Shown here: positions 34,783 to 43,491 of the stretch, piece after piece | Layout: the number at the start of each line of letters is the position of its first letter | How positions within the stretch are numbered: position 1 is the first letter of the stretch | Assembly (NCBI RefSeq): GCF_041359055.1 | Contig: NZ_JBGJKZ010000002.1 | Span: 372,001 to 436,000 of the forward strand | DNA from: Paenalcaligenes hominis_A | GTDB lineage: Bacteria > Pseudomonadota > Gammaproteobacteria > Burkholderiales > Burkholderiaceae_B | DNA length: 64,000 nucleotides | Direction of reading: 5' to 3' | Notes under the pieces: generated by a model | Database searches by the model: none | What the model saw: the letters and a program-made list of their open reading frames with translations, nothing else | What the model was told of the DNA's origin: nothing | Position numbers and translations under genes: made by a program

Positions 34783-35496
34783 ATGAAAAAAACAATAGTT
34801 GGTTTATTGGCCAGTGTGTTATGTGTGCCTGTACTGGCAGCAAACCTTACTGTCGCTACGGCAGCGGGTTATCGCAAACCATTAAATGATGTTTTTGAGG
34901 CGTTTACTACATCCACGGGGATTAAAGTAGACAGCGCGTTTGGCAACATTAAACAAATTGAAGCTCAAGCACGGCAAAACCCTGAAATCCAAATCCTCAT
35001 CGGCGATTGGTTCTTTATCGAACCTATGCAACTAGCACAAGAACATCTAGTCATAGGTCAAGGCAAATTAGTATTAGTCAGCCCTAAGGACAAACCTCTT
35101 GGCTCGTTAAATGAATTAACAAACAGCTCAGTCAAAAAAATAGCAATTGCTGATAGAAAAAACGCTATTTATGGCAAAGCGGCCATCGAATGCTTTACTG
35201 CTCAGGGCTTACTAGAAAAAATGGAACCCAAGTTGATCGAGGTCACCACATTACCTCAAGTCAGCACCTATGTAATCACTAACGAAGTCGATGCTGGCTT
35301 TGTTAATCTTAGCGAAGCACAAGCGCATCAAGATAAATTTGCCACCCCTATAGAAATGCCACAAACCTGCTATCGCCCCATTGAACTAAGCGCTGCCCCA
35401 TTAACCGGTCATAGCCAAATCAACGAGGTTCAAGCCTTTTTAGATTTTTTAAATACCGAGCAAGCGCGTTCTATTTTGAAACAACATGGCTTGTAA
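34783..35496 (+). CDS. modA: Molybdate ABC transporter binding protein
   Basis: A 237-residue periplasmic molybdate binder. A signal peptide (MKKTIVGLLASVLCVPVLA, about 19 residues) is followed by ANLTVATAAGYRKPLNDVFEAF, the ModA start. The C-terminal half keeps the STYVITNEVDAGFVNLSEA segment. It is somewhat shorter than E. coli ModA but full in fold. It starts the modA-modB-modD operon and abuts modB. Confidence 0.88.
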   Translation: MKKTIVGLLASVLCVPVLAANLTVATAAGYRKPLNDVFEAFTTSTGIKVDSAFGNIKQIEAQARQNPEIQILIGDWFFIEPMQLAQEHLVIGQGKLVLVSPKDKPLGSLNELTNSSVKKIAIADRKNAIYGKAAIECFTAQGLLEKMEPKLIEVTTLPQVSTYVITNEVDAGFVNLSEAQAHQDKFATPIEMPQTCYRPIELSAAPLTGHSQINEVQAFLDFLNTEQARSILKQHGL

Positions 35497-36159
35497 ATGC
35501 ATTTAGATTGCAGTTTTTCTTCACTGTGGCTCAGTATAGAAGTACTGTTTTGGTCATTACTCTGGCAGTGCATCATCGGCACCGCCTTGGCTTGGCTTTT
35601 AGCTCGTAAAGATTTTTGGGGTAAAGGGGCTCTAGATGGTGTTGTTACCTTGCCTTTGATCTTTCCTCCGATTGTGATCGGCTATGGCTTGCTTTTAACT
35701 TGGGGGCAAAATGGTTGGCTCAGCACCCTTCTGCCAGAGCTATTACGCCCTGCCCTTATTTTTACGACCAAAGGTTTGATCGTTGCCGCATTTATTGCAG
35801 GTTTACCACTGATGGTTAAACCTCTACAAACAGCATTCAGTAATGTACCCAGGCGCTTACACGAGGCTGCTGCCACATTGGGCTATTCCAAATGGCGTAT
35901 TTTTTTGTTTGTTGATTTGCCTTTAATACGCAAGGGTTTAGCTGCTGGTTTAATTTTGGCTGGTGGTCGTGCTTTAGGGGAAGTGGGTATCTCATTGATG
36001 CTAGGCGGTAATATTGCGGGGCGTACTGAAACCTTATCGTTAGCAATTTTTAATCACGTAATGGATGCTAATTTTGCTTGTGCAAATACCTTATCTTTAT
36101 TGCTAGCGGCTTTTGCGGGTTTATCTTTTTACGTATTACGACGTTTTGGTGCTTTATGA
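35497..36159 (+). CDS. modB: Molybdate ABC transporter permease
   Basis: A 220-residue inner-membrane permease with about five hydrophobic segments and the EAA-type cytoplasmic loop (LHEAAATLGYSKWRIFLFVDLP, within about 125-146) where the ATPase docks. It begins directly after the modA stop and its own stop overlaps the modD start. The N-terminal motif (FSSLWLSIEVLFWSLLWQC) fits ModB. No modC ATPase follows, so the ATP-hydrolysing partner must be encoded elsewhere or borrowed. Confidence 0.88.
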   Translation: MHLDCSFSSLWLSIEVLFWSLLWQCIIGTALAWLLARKDFWGKGALDGVVTLPLIFPPIVIGYGLLLTWGQNGWLSTLLPELLRPALIFTTKGLIVAAFIAGLPLMVKPLQTAFSNVPRRLHEAAATLGYSKWRIFLFVDLPLIRKGLAAGLILAGGRALGEVGISLMLGGNIAGRTETLSLAIFNHVMDANFACANTLSLLLAAFAGLSFYVLRRFGAL

Positions 36160-37013
36160 TGAGTTCTGTTTTTTTTGATAATGCTACGATTGATCGGTGG
36201 ATTAACGAGGATGCACCCCTACTGGATCTAACCAGTCATATGCTTGGGCTTGGGGCTGCCCATGCTCATATTGAGTTTAAAATTCGACACGAAGGTGTGG
36301 CTGCATGCACAGAAGAGGTAAGCAGAGTTCTGGCTCATTGTGGCGCTGGCACATTGGAAATCAAAGCCTCCGGCACGCCTGTACAAGCAGGTGAATTACT
36401 TATCCGCGGTGAAGGGCCAGCGCATTCTGTACTACGTGCTTGGAAGCTAAGCCAAAATATATTGGAGTACAGTTGTGGCGTAGCACGTCAAGCTGCCCGC
36501 ATGTACCAAACAATACAACAACACAATCCAAATATGGCTTTACTCACTACACGTAAACATGCTCCCGGCTTACGCGCCTTAGCGCTTAAATCCACTTTAT
36601 GTGTGGGGGCGCTACCTCACCGACTAGGCCTAAGCGAAACCATATTAATTTTCCCTCAGCATATTGAGTTACTAGGAGGCTGGGAAGCACTAAAGAACAA
36701 AATCACAGCGCAAAAAGCCGGATTTGCAGAAAAGAAAATAGTCATTGAAGCGGAAAACCAAACACAAGCACTCTTAGCTATAGAAGCTGGTGCAGATGTA
36801 GTGCAATTTGATAAAGCCACCCCAAATCAATTACGTGAATGGCTACCTATGCTGCGTCAACATTGGCCAAAAGCTATATTTTTAGCAGCAGGCGGTATTA
36901 AACCAGAGAATGTGGAAGATTACGCCCAAACTGGGGTTAATGCATTGGTCACTAGCGCGTTGCATTATGCCCCACCTGCAGATATTGGTGTAAACATTTA
37001 CCCAAGTCTGTAA
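36156..37013 (+). CDS. modD: ModD protein (quinolinate phosphoribosyltransferase-like)
   Basis: About 285 residues from ATG 36156 (an adjacent ATG at 36159 is equally possible). The sequence LLDLTSHMLGLGAAHAHIEFK and RKHAPGLRALALKSTLCVGALPHRLGLSETILIFPQH marks the ModD branch of the NadC (quinolinate phosphoribosyltransferase) family, found in molybdate transport operons; its exact role in molybdenum use is unknown. It overlaps the modB stop and is followed by a strong bidirectional terminator. Confidence 0.85.
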   Translation: MMSSVFFDNATIDRWINEDAPLLDLTSHMLGLGAAHAHIEFKIRHEGVAACTEEVSRVLAHCGAGTLEIKASGTPVQAGELLIRGEGPAHSVLRAWKLSQNILEYSCGVARQAARMYQTIQQHNPNMALLTTRKHAPGLRALALKSTLCVGALPHRLGLSETILIFPQHIELLGGWEALKNKITAQKAGFAEKKIVIEAENQTQALLAIEAGADVVQFDKATPNQLREWLPMLRQHWPKAIFLAAGGIKPENVEDYAQTGVNALVTSALHYAPPADIGVNIYPSL

Positions 37014-37015
37014 TC

Positions 37016-37064
37016 ATTATGTATAAAAAAAGCGCTATAAAACAGCGCTTTTTTTATACATAAT
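37016..37064. terminator. Strong bidirectional terminator
   Basis: A perfect 21-bp stem (37016-37036 with 37044-37064, loop ATAAAAC) with GC-rich core AGCGCT and A/T tracts on both sides lies between convergent modD and the cytochrome c gene. Confidence 0.92.
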
Positions 37065-37399
37065 TAGTTGGGCGCACCAGCCATTAGCCAGTCAACCACA
37101 ACTGTTAGATCTTCGTCAGTAATACCAACGTTTGGTGGCATTGGAATAGCACCCCATATGCCTTGACTACCTTCTTTGATGTGTTTTGTTAATAGCTCTG
37201 CATTGGCTGGGTCACCTTTGTATTTTTCTGCCACTTCCTTGTAAGCAGGGCCAACGACTTTGTTATCAACTTGGTGACAGGCTAAACAGGCATTTTTTTG
37301 CAAGATATCTTGCACTTTCTCAAAAGAAGGTGCTTCTGCTTTTGCTACACTTGCCCCAAACACAAGTGGTAAGCATAAAGCTAAATGTTTGATTTTCAT
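37064..37399 (-). CDS. Periplasmic class I cytochrome c (c551-like)
   Basis: A 111-residue monoheme cytochrome c. A signal peptide (about residues 1-22, ending KAEA) is followed by the heme motif CLACH (Cys38, Cys41, His42), and a distal Met87 in AIPMPPN is the likely sixth ligand. Size and the VVGPAYKEVAEKYKG segment resemble cytochrome c551/c552, which donates electrons to terminal oxidases or nitrite reductase. No partner oxidoreductase is next to it. It has its own ribosome site and ends at the shared terminator. Confidence 0.9.
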   Translation of the reverse strand: MKIKHLALCLPLVFGASVAKAEAPSFEKVQDILQKNACLACHQVDNKVVGPAYKEVAEKYKGDPANAELLTKHIKEGSQGIWGAIPMPPNVGITDEDLTVVVDWLMAGAPN

Positions 37400-37519
37400 A
37401 AAAACTCCAAAAACATATACTATGCTAGTAGTATATTTTACTAATGTCAGACCCTATTTGAGTTACTTGCCTGCACAAAATACATGTGTGACCAATACAC
37501 TACCAATATAGAGAAACGT

Positions 37520-37948
37520 ATGAGAAATATTTTAGTCCCAACCGACGGTTCAAAGCCAGCACTAAGAGCACTTGAGCTTGCTATCTCTATGGCTAAACAA
37601 CAATCTGAAGCTTGTACCGTACACGTAGTTAACGTACAAAGCCCTATTGTTTCCAACAACGTAAGCCGCTTTTTTAGCGCAGAAGTACTAAATAGTTATT
37701 ACGATGACGAGGGCAAAGCTATCTTAGATACTCTAGAGCCCACCCTTTCTAATGCTGGCGTGCCCTACCAAACACATGTTGTTGTAGGAGCCATTGATGA
37801 AGTGGTGAAACGCTTTATTAATGAAAATCAGTGTGACCATCTTATTATGGGAACACGAGGCCTAAGCCCCGTTCCCGGTTTGTTATTAGGCTCTTCGGCC
37901 ACAAAAATTATTCATGCTGTTGATGTGCCTGTTACTTTAGTTAAATAG
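37520..37948 (+). CDS. Universal stress protein (UspA family)
   Basis: About 142 residues from ATG 37520 (MRNILVPTDGSKPALRALE), the standard family start; the upstream ATG at 37484 would add an odd 12-residue extension. The nucleotide-binding C-terminus reads DHLIMGTRGLSPVPGLLLGSSATKIIH, a G-2x-G-9x-G(S/T) pattern of ATP-binding Usp proteins. Cytoplasmic stress-response protein of unknown specific target. It is convergent with fumC, the stops being only one base apart. Confidence 0.88.
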   Translation: MRNILVPTDGSKPALRALELAISMAKQQSEACTVHVVNVQSPIVSNNVSRFFSAEVLNSYYDDEGKAILDTLEPTLSNAGVPYQTHVVVGAIDEVVKRFINENQCDHLIMGTRGLSPVPGLLLGSSATKIIHAVDVPVTLVK

Positions 37949-37949
37949 A

Positions 37950-39353
37950 TTATTCTTTTAATGGTGCTGTCATTGCCAAAGGATCAATCCATGTATCGTA
38001 TTGGTCCTCTGTTAAATGGCCCAACTCAATAGCAGCTTCTTTCAGATTTAACTGATTTTTATGGGCATGCTTGGCAATTGCAGCCGCATTATCATACCCT
38101 ATGTGTCGATTTAATGCTGTAACTAACATCAAATTTTGCTCTAGGTAGAAATCTATTTTCTCTAGATCGGGCACAATGCCCACGGCGCAGTGCTCATTAA
38201 ATGCTGCGCAAGCATCACCCAACAATTGAATGCTCTCGAGCACGTTATGCACCATAACAGGCTTGTAGACATTCAACTGAAAATTGCCTTGGCTACCTGC
38301 GAATGCCACGGCTGCATCATTGCCAAAAACTTGTACACATACCATGGTTAAGGCTTCTGCCTGTGTTGGGTTCACTTTACCTGGCATAATCGACGAGCCA
38401 GGTTCGTTTTCGGGAATATGAATTTCACCTATACCGCAACGAGGGCCACTAGCTAACCAACGCACATCATTGGCCATTTTAAAAAGCCCACCCGCCAAAG
38501 TACGTAAGGTAGCTGAAAAATTCACTAATGCATCGTGGGCAGATAAAGCAAAGAATTTATTTTCAGCGCTTTTAAACGGCATGCCAGTGTGCTGCGCAAT
38601 ATAGGAAGCGGTTAAGTCACCAAATTTAGGGTGTGCATTTAAACCCGTGCCAACCGCAGTACCACCAATAGCCAAATCATAAATACCAGGCAACTGATTA
38701 CGTACGCTGTCTAGACCAAAGTCAATCTGAGCTACCCAGCTACCTATTTCCTGACCAAGCGTAATAGGCGTTGCATCTTGCAAGTGAGTACGACCGGTTT
38801 TTACAATTGCACTGTATTTTTTTGCCAAACCCGCCAACGTATCACGTAACGCCTCAACATGAGGGAAAAGATGTCGATGCGCTGCTAAGGCCACGGCAAT
38901 GTGCATAGCCGTTGGAAAAGTATCGTTAGATGACTGGCCCCGGTTAACGTGATCATTGGGATGGACGGGGCTTTTAGTGCCCATGGTTCCGCCCGCTAGC
39001 TCGATGGCTCGGTTCGAGATGACCTCGTTGCTGTTCATATTGCTTTGCGTACCCGAGCCGGTTTGAAACACCACCAGAGGGAACTCATCGTTTAGCTTGC
39101 CAGTAATCACATCATCAGCGGCCTGAATAATGAGCTCAGCCACTTCTGTGGGGATCTGCCCTAAATCTCGATTGGCTTTGGCTGCGGACTGCTTTAGTAT
39201 ACCCAGCGACTCAATCAACACTGGCGTTAATTTAAAGCGTTTTACTCCAATAGGGAAATTCATTATGGATCGCTGTGTTTGAGCACCCCAATAATGATTA
39301 GCTGGTACATCAATAGCGCCCATCGAGTCGGTTTCAACACGTGTATTTTGCAT
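37950..39353 (-). CDS. fumC: Fumarate hydratase class II
   Basis: A 467-residue cluster-free fumarase catalysing fumarate to malate in the TCA cycle. Landmarks are SSNDTFPTAMHIA near 140, the catalytic His in KTGRTHLQDATP near 190, and the family signature GSSIMPGKVNPTQ near 320. Length and sequence are standard for tetrameric FumC. It sits just downstream of epd on the same strand with a 49-bp gap, but metabolic linkage is not obvious. Confidence 0.95.
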   Translation of the reverse strand: MQNTRVETDSMGAIDVPANHYWGAQTQRSIMNFPIGVKRFKLTPVLIESLGILKQSAAKANRDLGQIPTEVAELIIQAADDVITGKLNDEFPLVVFQTGSGTQSNMNSNEVISNRAIELAGGTMGTKSPVHPNDHVNRGQSSNDTFPTAMHIAVALAAHRHLFPHVEALRDTLAGLAKKYSAIVKTGRTHLQDATPITLGQEIGSWVAQIDFGLDSVRNQLPGIYDLAIGGTAVGTGLNAHPKFGDLTASYIAQHTGMPFKSAENKFFALSAHDALVNFSATLRTLAGGLFKMANDVRWLASGPRCGIGEIHIPENEPGSSIMPGKVNPTQAEALTMVCVQVFGNDAAVAFAGSQGNFQLNVYKPVMVHNVLESIQLLGDACAAFNEHCAVGIVPDLEKIDFYLEQNLMLVTALNRHIGYDNAAAIAKHAHKNQLNLKEAAIELGHLTEDQYDTWIDPLAMTAPLKE

Positions 39354-39402
39354 GACTAGCTCCTTGTTTGGTTACACCAGATTGATACGAACTGCAGCAA
39401 TA

Positions 39403-40434
39403 TTAAGAGTCTTGGAAGCGTTGAGCCCACAGTAGACTAATGTCCACCATGCGATTCGCAAAACCCCATTCATTATCAAACCAAATAAATAAATTCACTA
39501 GACCGTCCTCGTTGGTGCACGTTTGGCTACCATCTACCACAGCAGAATGTGCATCATGATTAAAATCAATTGAAGCATGGGGACGGTCTGAATAGGCCAT
39601 AATTTCTGGGTGACGCTGTGCTGCTTGAATGAATAAGCTATTAATTTCACTTACAGAAGTTGGGCGTCGTAACTGCACCATTAAATCAATAGCAGAAACG
39701 TTTAAAATAGGAACCCGTATGGCTTTGGCCTGCACTTTATGCTGTAGCTGCGGCAATAAACGCTCTACGCCTCGGGCTAAGCCTGTTGCTACTGGAACCA
39801 TAGACTGCATGGCAGAACGGGTACGACGCAAATCACTATGGTGATAACCATCAATCATAGGCTGGTCGTTCATAACTGAATGCAAAGTAGTCAAAAATGT
39901 GTAATCCACACCATACGATGCATCAAGCTCTGCTAACACAGGGATCACCGCATTCGTTGTGCAGGAGGCATTTGAAACAATGCGTTGTGCTCCGTTTAGC
40001 TCATGGTCATTAATGCTTAAAACCACGGTGTGATCTACCTCGTCTGCACCGTCAGCAGGTTGTGACACAAGCACTCGGGGGCAGCCCGAGTCAATAAACT
40101 GTTGCAACTGCTTACGTTTGCCATAGACACCTGAGCACTCCAGAACCATGTCCAGTTGATAATCAGCCCAAGGCACATCTGTTATTTTTGAAGCATGTGT
40201 GACGGCGATTTGTTTGCCGTTAATTAACAAGCAGTTGTCACTGCGCCCTACTTTGCCCGGAAAAACACCATGGGTGGAGTCAAACTGCGTTAAGTACGCC
40301 ATAGTTTCTAAATCAGATGGCTCGTTGATCGCCACAATTTCAATTTTTTGGTGTAGATCTCTTTCATAAATAGAGCGCAATACACACCGACCAATTCGGC
40401 CATACCCATTAATTGCAATTCGTATAGGACGCAT
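39403..40434 (-). CDS. epd: D-erythrose-4-phosphate dehydrogenase
   Basis: About 343 residues from ATG 40434 (MRPIRIAINGYGRIGR); an upstream ATG at 40470 would overlap the SDR stop and is less likely. It has the GAPDH fold with NAD pocket and the catalytic Cys in SNASCTTN. The segments AINEPSD, ECSGVYG, HSVMNDQPMIDGYHH and SIDFNHDAHSAVVDG follow Epd more closely than glycolytic GAPDH. Epd feeds pyridoxal phosphate synthesis. A true GAPDH activity cannot be excluded from sequence alone. It follows the SDR gene with its start about 11 bp after the stop. Confidence 0.82.
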   Translation of the reverse strand: MRPIRIAINGYGRIGRCVLRSIYERDLHQKIEIVAINEPSDLETMAYLTQFDSTHGVFPGKVGRSDNCLLINGKQIAVTHASKITDVPWADYQLDMVLECSGVYGKRKQLQQFIDSGCPRVLVSQPADGADEVDHTVVLSINDHELNGAQRIVSNASCTTNAVIPVLAELDASYGVDYTFLTTLHSVMNDQPMIDGYHHSDLRRTRSAMQSMVPVATGLARGVERLLPQLQHKVQAKAIRVPILNVSAIDLMVQLRRPTSVSEINSLFIQAAQRHPEIMAYSDRPHASIDFNHDAHSAVVDGSQTCTNEDGLVNLFIWFDNEWGFANRMVDISLLWAQRFQDS

Positions 40435-40444
40435 AACTAATTTG

Positions 40445-41221
40445 TTAAAATGTAATTGAAAAACCACCATCTACAACCATAACATGACCATTTACATAGG
40501 ATGCAGCAGGAGAAGCTAAAAATACTGCGGCCCCTGCTATTTCATGTGGTTGTGCCCAGCGCTGCATGGGGTTGCGCCCTAATACCTGCGGGCCTTTAAT
40601 CGGGTCCGCTGCAAGCGTTTGATTGGATTCGGTTGCAAAAGTACCTGGCGCAATGCCATTGCTTGTAATACCATATGCGCCGAACTCTACCGCCAAAGCA
40701 CGCACCATACCCTCTATGCCTTGTTTAGCTATTGGATAAATACTGTCTCCAGGTCGAGCAATACGCCCTGCTATAGAAGACAAGCTAATAATACGCCCAA
40801 ACTTTTGTGACTGTTGCATCGCCATGGCAGCAAGGCGTGAAAGTTGCACCGTTGTGGTTAAATTGGTTTGGATATGCTCTATGATTTCTGTAGGGCTGCA
40901 CTCAGCAAACCCTTTACGCAATCGTTGTCCTACGCAATTGACATGAATACTTGGTACACCATGCTCTTTACATAATATATTATGATTATGCGTATACGAT
41001 TCTAAATCATTGATATCTTGAACAAAAGCATACGCTGCATAGCCCGCATTACGAATACGTTGCACCGCAGTTTCTACCATTGTTTGATTGCGGCCATTAA
41101 TTAACACGGTGGCCCCACTAGCTGCATAGGCTTGCGCAATAGCTAACCCAAGCCCCTGACTTGAACCGGTAATCAAAGCAAGCTGCCCTGTGAGGGAAAA
41201 ATTAGGCAAAAACGATGTCAT
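40445..41221 (-). CDS. SDR-family oxidoreductase (gluconate 5-dehydrogenase-like)
   Basis: A 258-residue short-chain dehydrogenase. The NAD(P) motif TGSSQGLG is at 18-25 and the catalytic set is Ser148 or Ser149, Tyr162 and Lys166 (YPIAK). The usual NNAG is replaced by NCVG (95-98). The overall pattern (SLTGQLALITGSSQGLGLAIA, NGIAPGTFATESN, RNPMQRWAQPHEIAGAAVFLASPAASYVNGHVMVVDGGF) fits gluconate 5-dehydrogenase/IdnO-like enzymes, but substrate is not proved. It lies downstream of a stub of a hydroxyacid dehydrogenase gene, so its operon may have been broken. Confidence 0.82.
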   Translation of the reverse strand: MTSFLPNFSLTGQLALITGSSQGLGLAIAQAYAASGATVLINGRNQTMVETAVQRIRNAGYAAYAFVQDINDLESYTHNHNILCKEHGVPSIHVNCVGQRLRKGFAECSPTEIIEHIQTNLTTTVQLSRLAAMAMQQSQKFGRIISLSSIAGRIARPGDSIYPIAKQGIEGMVRALAVEFGAYGITSNGIAPGTFATESNQTLAADPIKGPQVLGRNPMQRWAQPHEIAGAAVFLASPAASYVNGHVMVVDGGFSITF

Positions 41222-41332
41222 TCTGTCACTACCTCGTGGAGTCCTGTGTCCTCGTTATAAACATTCATAATAGGAATCATTACCTGTGCAACGCGTAGTC
41301 TGGTTTAAAACCCAATTTACATGCAGGGTCTA

Positions 41333-41370
41333 TTGGCATCCCCCCACCCTAACGAGTGAGGATTCCTACG
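41333..41370 (-). mobile_element. Decayed IS200/IS605-type right-end remnant
   Basis: Read on the minus strand the sequence runs GTAGGAATCCTCAC, then a short loop, then GTGGGGGGATGCCAA. This parallels the right end of the intact element at 15417-15453 (GTAGGAGTCCCC ... GGGGGAGGATGTCAA), including a 6-bp stem CCTCAC/GTGGGG. No tnpB reading frame remains beside it. Confidence 0.4.
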
Positions 41371-41414
41371 GTGCTTAGGTACGGCATTACGCACCCTAAG
41401 TCGCTTAGGTATGG
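41365..41414 (+). repeat. Two imperfect 20-bp direct repeats, 30-bp period
   Basis: CCTACGGTGCTTAGGTACGG (41365-41384) and CCTAAGTCGCTTAGGTATGG (41395-41414) agree at about 15 of 20 positions, including GCTTAGGTA. They lie between the IS-end remnant and the gene stub. Confidence 0.5.
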
Positions 41415-41421
41415 ATATCTG

Positions 41422-41481
41422 TCACCAAGCCAAGGGCACCGCTGATCTTAATGCCTCTTTATCTAAAAAGACGATTTTCAT
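41422..41481 (-). pseudogene. 5' stub of a 2-hydroxyacid dehydrogenase gene
   Basis: On the minus strand, ATG at 41481 opens the peptide MKIVFLDKEALRSAVPLAW and stops at 41422-41424. This strongly resembles the first residues of glycerate/2-ketogluconate-type D-2-hydroxyacid dehydrogenases (MKIVFLD...). The remaining 300 or so codons are absent; the reading continues instead into repeats and an IS-like end. The stub lies upstream of the gluconate 5-dehydrogenase-like SDR gene on the same strand. It is too short for certainty. Confidence 0.45.
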
Positions 41482-41595
41482 AAGGATAAAGTGGCAATCA
41501 GAGCCCGTCATACCTGCTGTTTTCAATAAGCAGCGTGTATGATAGAACGTATAGCGTGCAATTTTTATCTATCGTAACGTATTTAGGATATCTGT

Positions 41596-43491
41596 ATGAG
41601 TTTTAGTTTGGTAGCACCCCAAGACAGCCCAGCCCCACATTATGAATTAAGGGATTTTTTCCAAAATCCTCAACGTAGCGCGTATGCCTTGTCAGATGAC
41701 GGGTCCATGATAGGTTTTTTACAACCCGTGGCGGTAGAGCAAAGCACACGTTTGAATGTGTTTGTGCAAACATTGGAAAAAGGCAAACCTGTAGGTGTCC
41801 CCAAACAAATTAGCTTTGAAACCGAGCGCGATGTAGACGGCTTTTTTTGGAAAGGCCCCAATACGGTTGTGTATGCCAAAGATTTTCATGGTGATGAAAA
41901 CTACCATGTACTAGCAGTGAATGCAGACACGGGGGCAGTTAAAGACCTAACCCCTTTCGAGGGCGCACGGGCTGGTATTCAAGACGACCTTGAAGACGAC
42001 CCCGACCATTTGCTGATTGCACATAATGCACGCAACCCCGAGGCTTTCGATGTTTACCGCGTAAATATCCATAGCGGAGAACAAACCCAAGTTGCTGAAA
42101 ATCCAGGTAATATTGTTGGCTGGCAAACCGACCACGCCGGACACGTTCGTCTCGCTATCATGAGCGATGGCCTTCATACTGTACTTTTACACAGGTCAGA
42201 TGAGGCTGCCACGTTTACGCCCATTATCCAAACAGATTTCCGTACCGATGTTAGCCCCCAGTTTTTTGATAAAGATAATCATAAATTTTACGCATTAAGC
42301 AACCGAGGGCGCGATACCTCAGCATTGGTCTTGATTGATCCAGATCACCCCGATGATGAGCAGCTTATTTTTGAAAATACAAAATACGACTTATTAGGTG
42401 CCGGATATTCACGCTTGCGCCATGTGCTAACTGCTGCATTTTTTGAAGCAGATAAATTGCACTATCATTTTTTTGATGAAATCAGCGCCATTCGCAACGA
42501 GCGCCTTAAACAACTGCTGCCCGGTTATGAAATCAGCTTACAAAGCGCCACACGTGATGAAAAAACCTTTGTGGTCGCTGCATACAGCGACCGTACTCAA
42601 GGCCATCGTTTTATCTATAACGATGACACACAAAGTCTTTATCATTTAGGTGAAATTAATCCACACCTGAATCCCGCTCACATGGCACCCATGAAGCCTA
42701 TCCGCTTCATGTCCCGAGACGGTTTAGAAATTCACGGTTATTTAACCTTGCCCATTGGCACTGAAGCCCGCGATTTACCCGTTGTAGTAAATCCTCATGG
42801 TGGGCCTTGGGCACGCGACAGCTGGGGCTTTAATCCAGAGGTGCAGTTTTTAGCCAACCGCGGCTATGCCGTATTACAAATTAATTTCCGCGGCTCCACC
42901 GGCTATGGGCGTCAGTTTTGGGAAGCCAGCTTTGGTCAGTGGGGTCTAAGCATGCAGGACGACATCAGTGATGGAGTGGCTTGGTTACTAAAACAACGCA
43001 TTGCTGACCCAAATAAACTCGCAATTTATGGCGGCAGTTATGGAGGTTATGCAACATTAATGGCCTTGTGCAAAACACCCGATGTGTATGCGGCCGCGAT
43101 TGATTATGTGGGGGTATCCAACTTACTCACTTTCATGGACACCATTCCGCCCTACTGGCGTCCACTACTCGAAAAAATGTACACCATGGTGGGGCATCCA
43201 GAGCAAGACAAAGAACGTCTAGAGGCCACCTCACCCGCTTTGAATGCACAACATATTAAAACCCCCTTATTCATAGCTCAAGGTGCTCAAGACCCACGGG
43301 TTAACAAGGCCGAAAGCGATCAAATGGTAAATGCACTAAAAGCCCGCGGTGTTGAGGTCGAATACATGGTTAAAGACAACGAAGGCCATGGTTTTCACAA
43401 TGAAGAAAATAAGTTTGAATTTTACGAACGCATGGAGCAATTCCTAGAACAGCACTTACAACCCAAACCAAAAAGGAAAACGCACAAATGA
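41596..43491 (+). CDS. S9-family prolyl-oligopeptidase-type serine peptidase
   Basis: A 631-residue cytoplasmic-type peptidase with no signal peptide. The N-terminal beta-propeller region (about 1-360) precedes an alpha/beta-hydrolase domain with the nucleophile Ser481 in GGSYGGYA, and the likely Asp566 (GAQDPRV) and His598 (EGHGFHN) completing the triad. HGGPWARDSWGFNPEVQFLANRGYAV is typical of acylaminoacyl-peptidase/dipeptidyl-peptidase-type S9 members. It probably trims peptides; the exact cleavage specificity is unknown. The stop overlaps the GST start (ATGA). Confidence 0.9.
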   Translation: MSFSLVAPQDSPAPHYELRDFFQNPQRSAYALSDDGSMIGFLQPVAVEQSTRLNVFVQTLEKGKPVGVPKQISFETERDVDGFFWKGPNTVVYAKDFHGDENYHVLAVNADTGAVKDLTPFEGARAGIQDDLEDDPDHLLIAHNARNPEAFDVYRVNIHSGEQTQVAENPGNIVGWQTDHAGHVRLAIMSDGLHTVLLHRSDEAATFTPIIQTDFRTDVSPQFFDKDNHKFYALSNRGRDTSALVLIDPDHPDDEQLIFENTKYDLLGAGYSRLRHVLTAAFFEADKLHYHFFDEISAIRNERLKQLLPGYEISLQSATRDEKTFVVAAYSDRTQGHRFIYNDDTQSLYHLGEINPHLNPAHMAPMKPIRFMSRDGLEIHGYLTLPIGTEARDLPVVVNPHGGPWARDSWGFNPEVQFLANRGYAVLQINFRGSTGYGRQFWEASFGQWGLSMQDDISDGVAWLLKQRIADPNKLAIYGGSYGGYATLMALCKTPDVYAAAIDYVGVSNLLTFMDTIPPYWRPLLEKMYTMVGHPEQDKERLEATSPALNAQHIKTPLFIAQGAQDPRVNKAESDQMVNALKARGVEVEYMVKDNEGHGFHNEENKFEFYERMEQFLEQHLQPKPKRKTHK

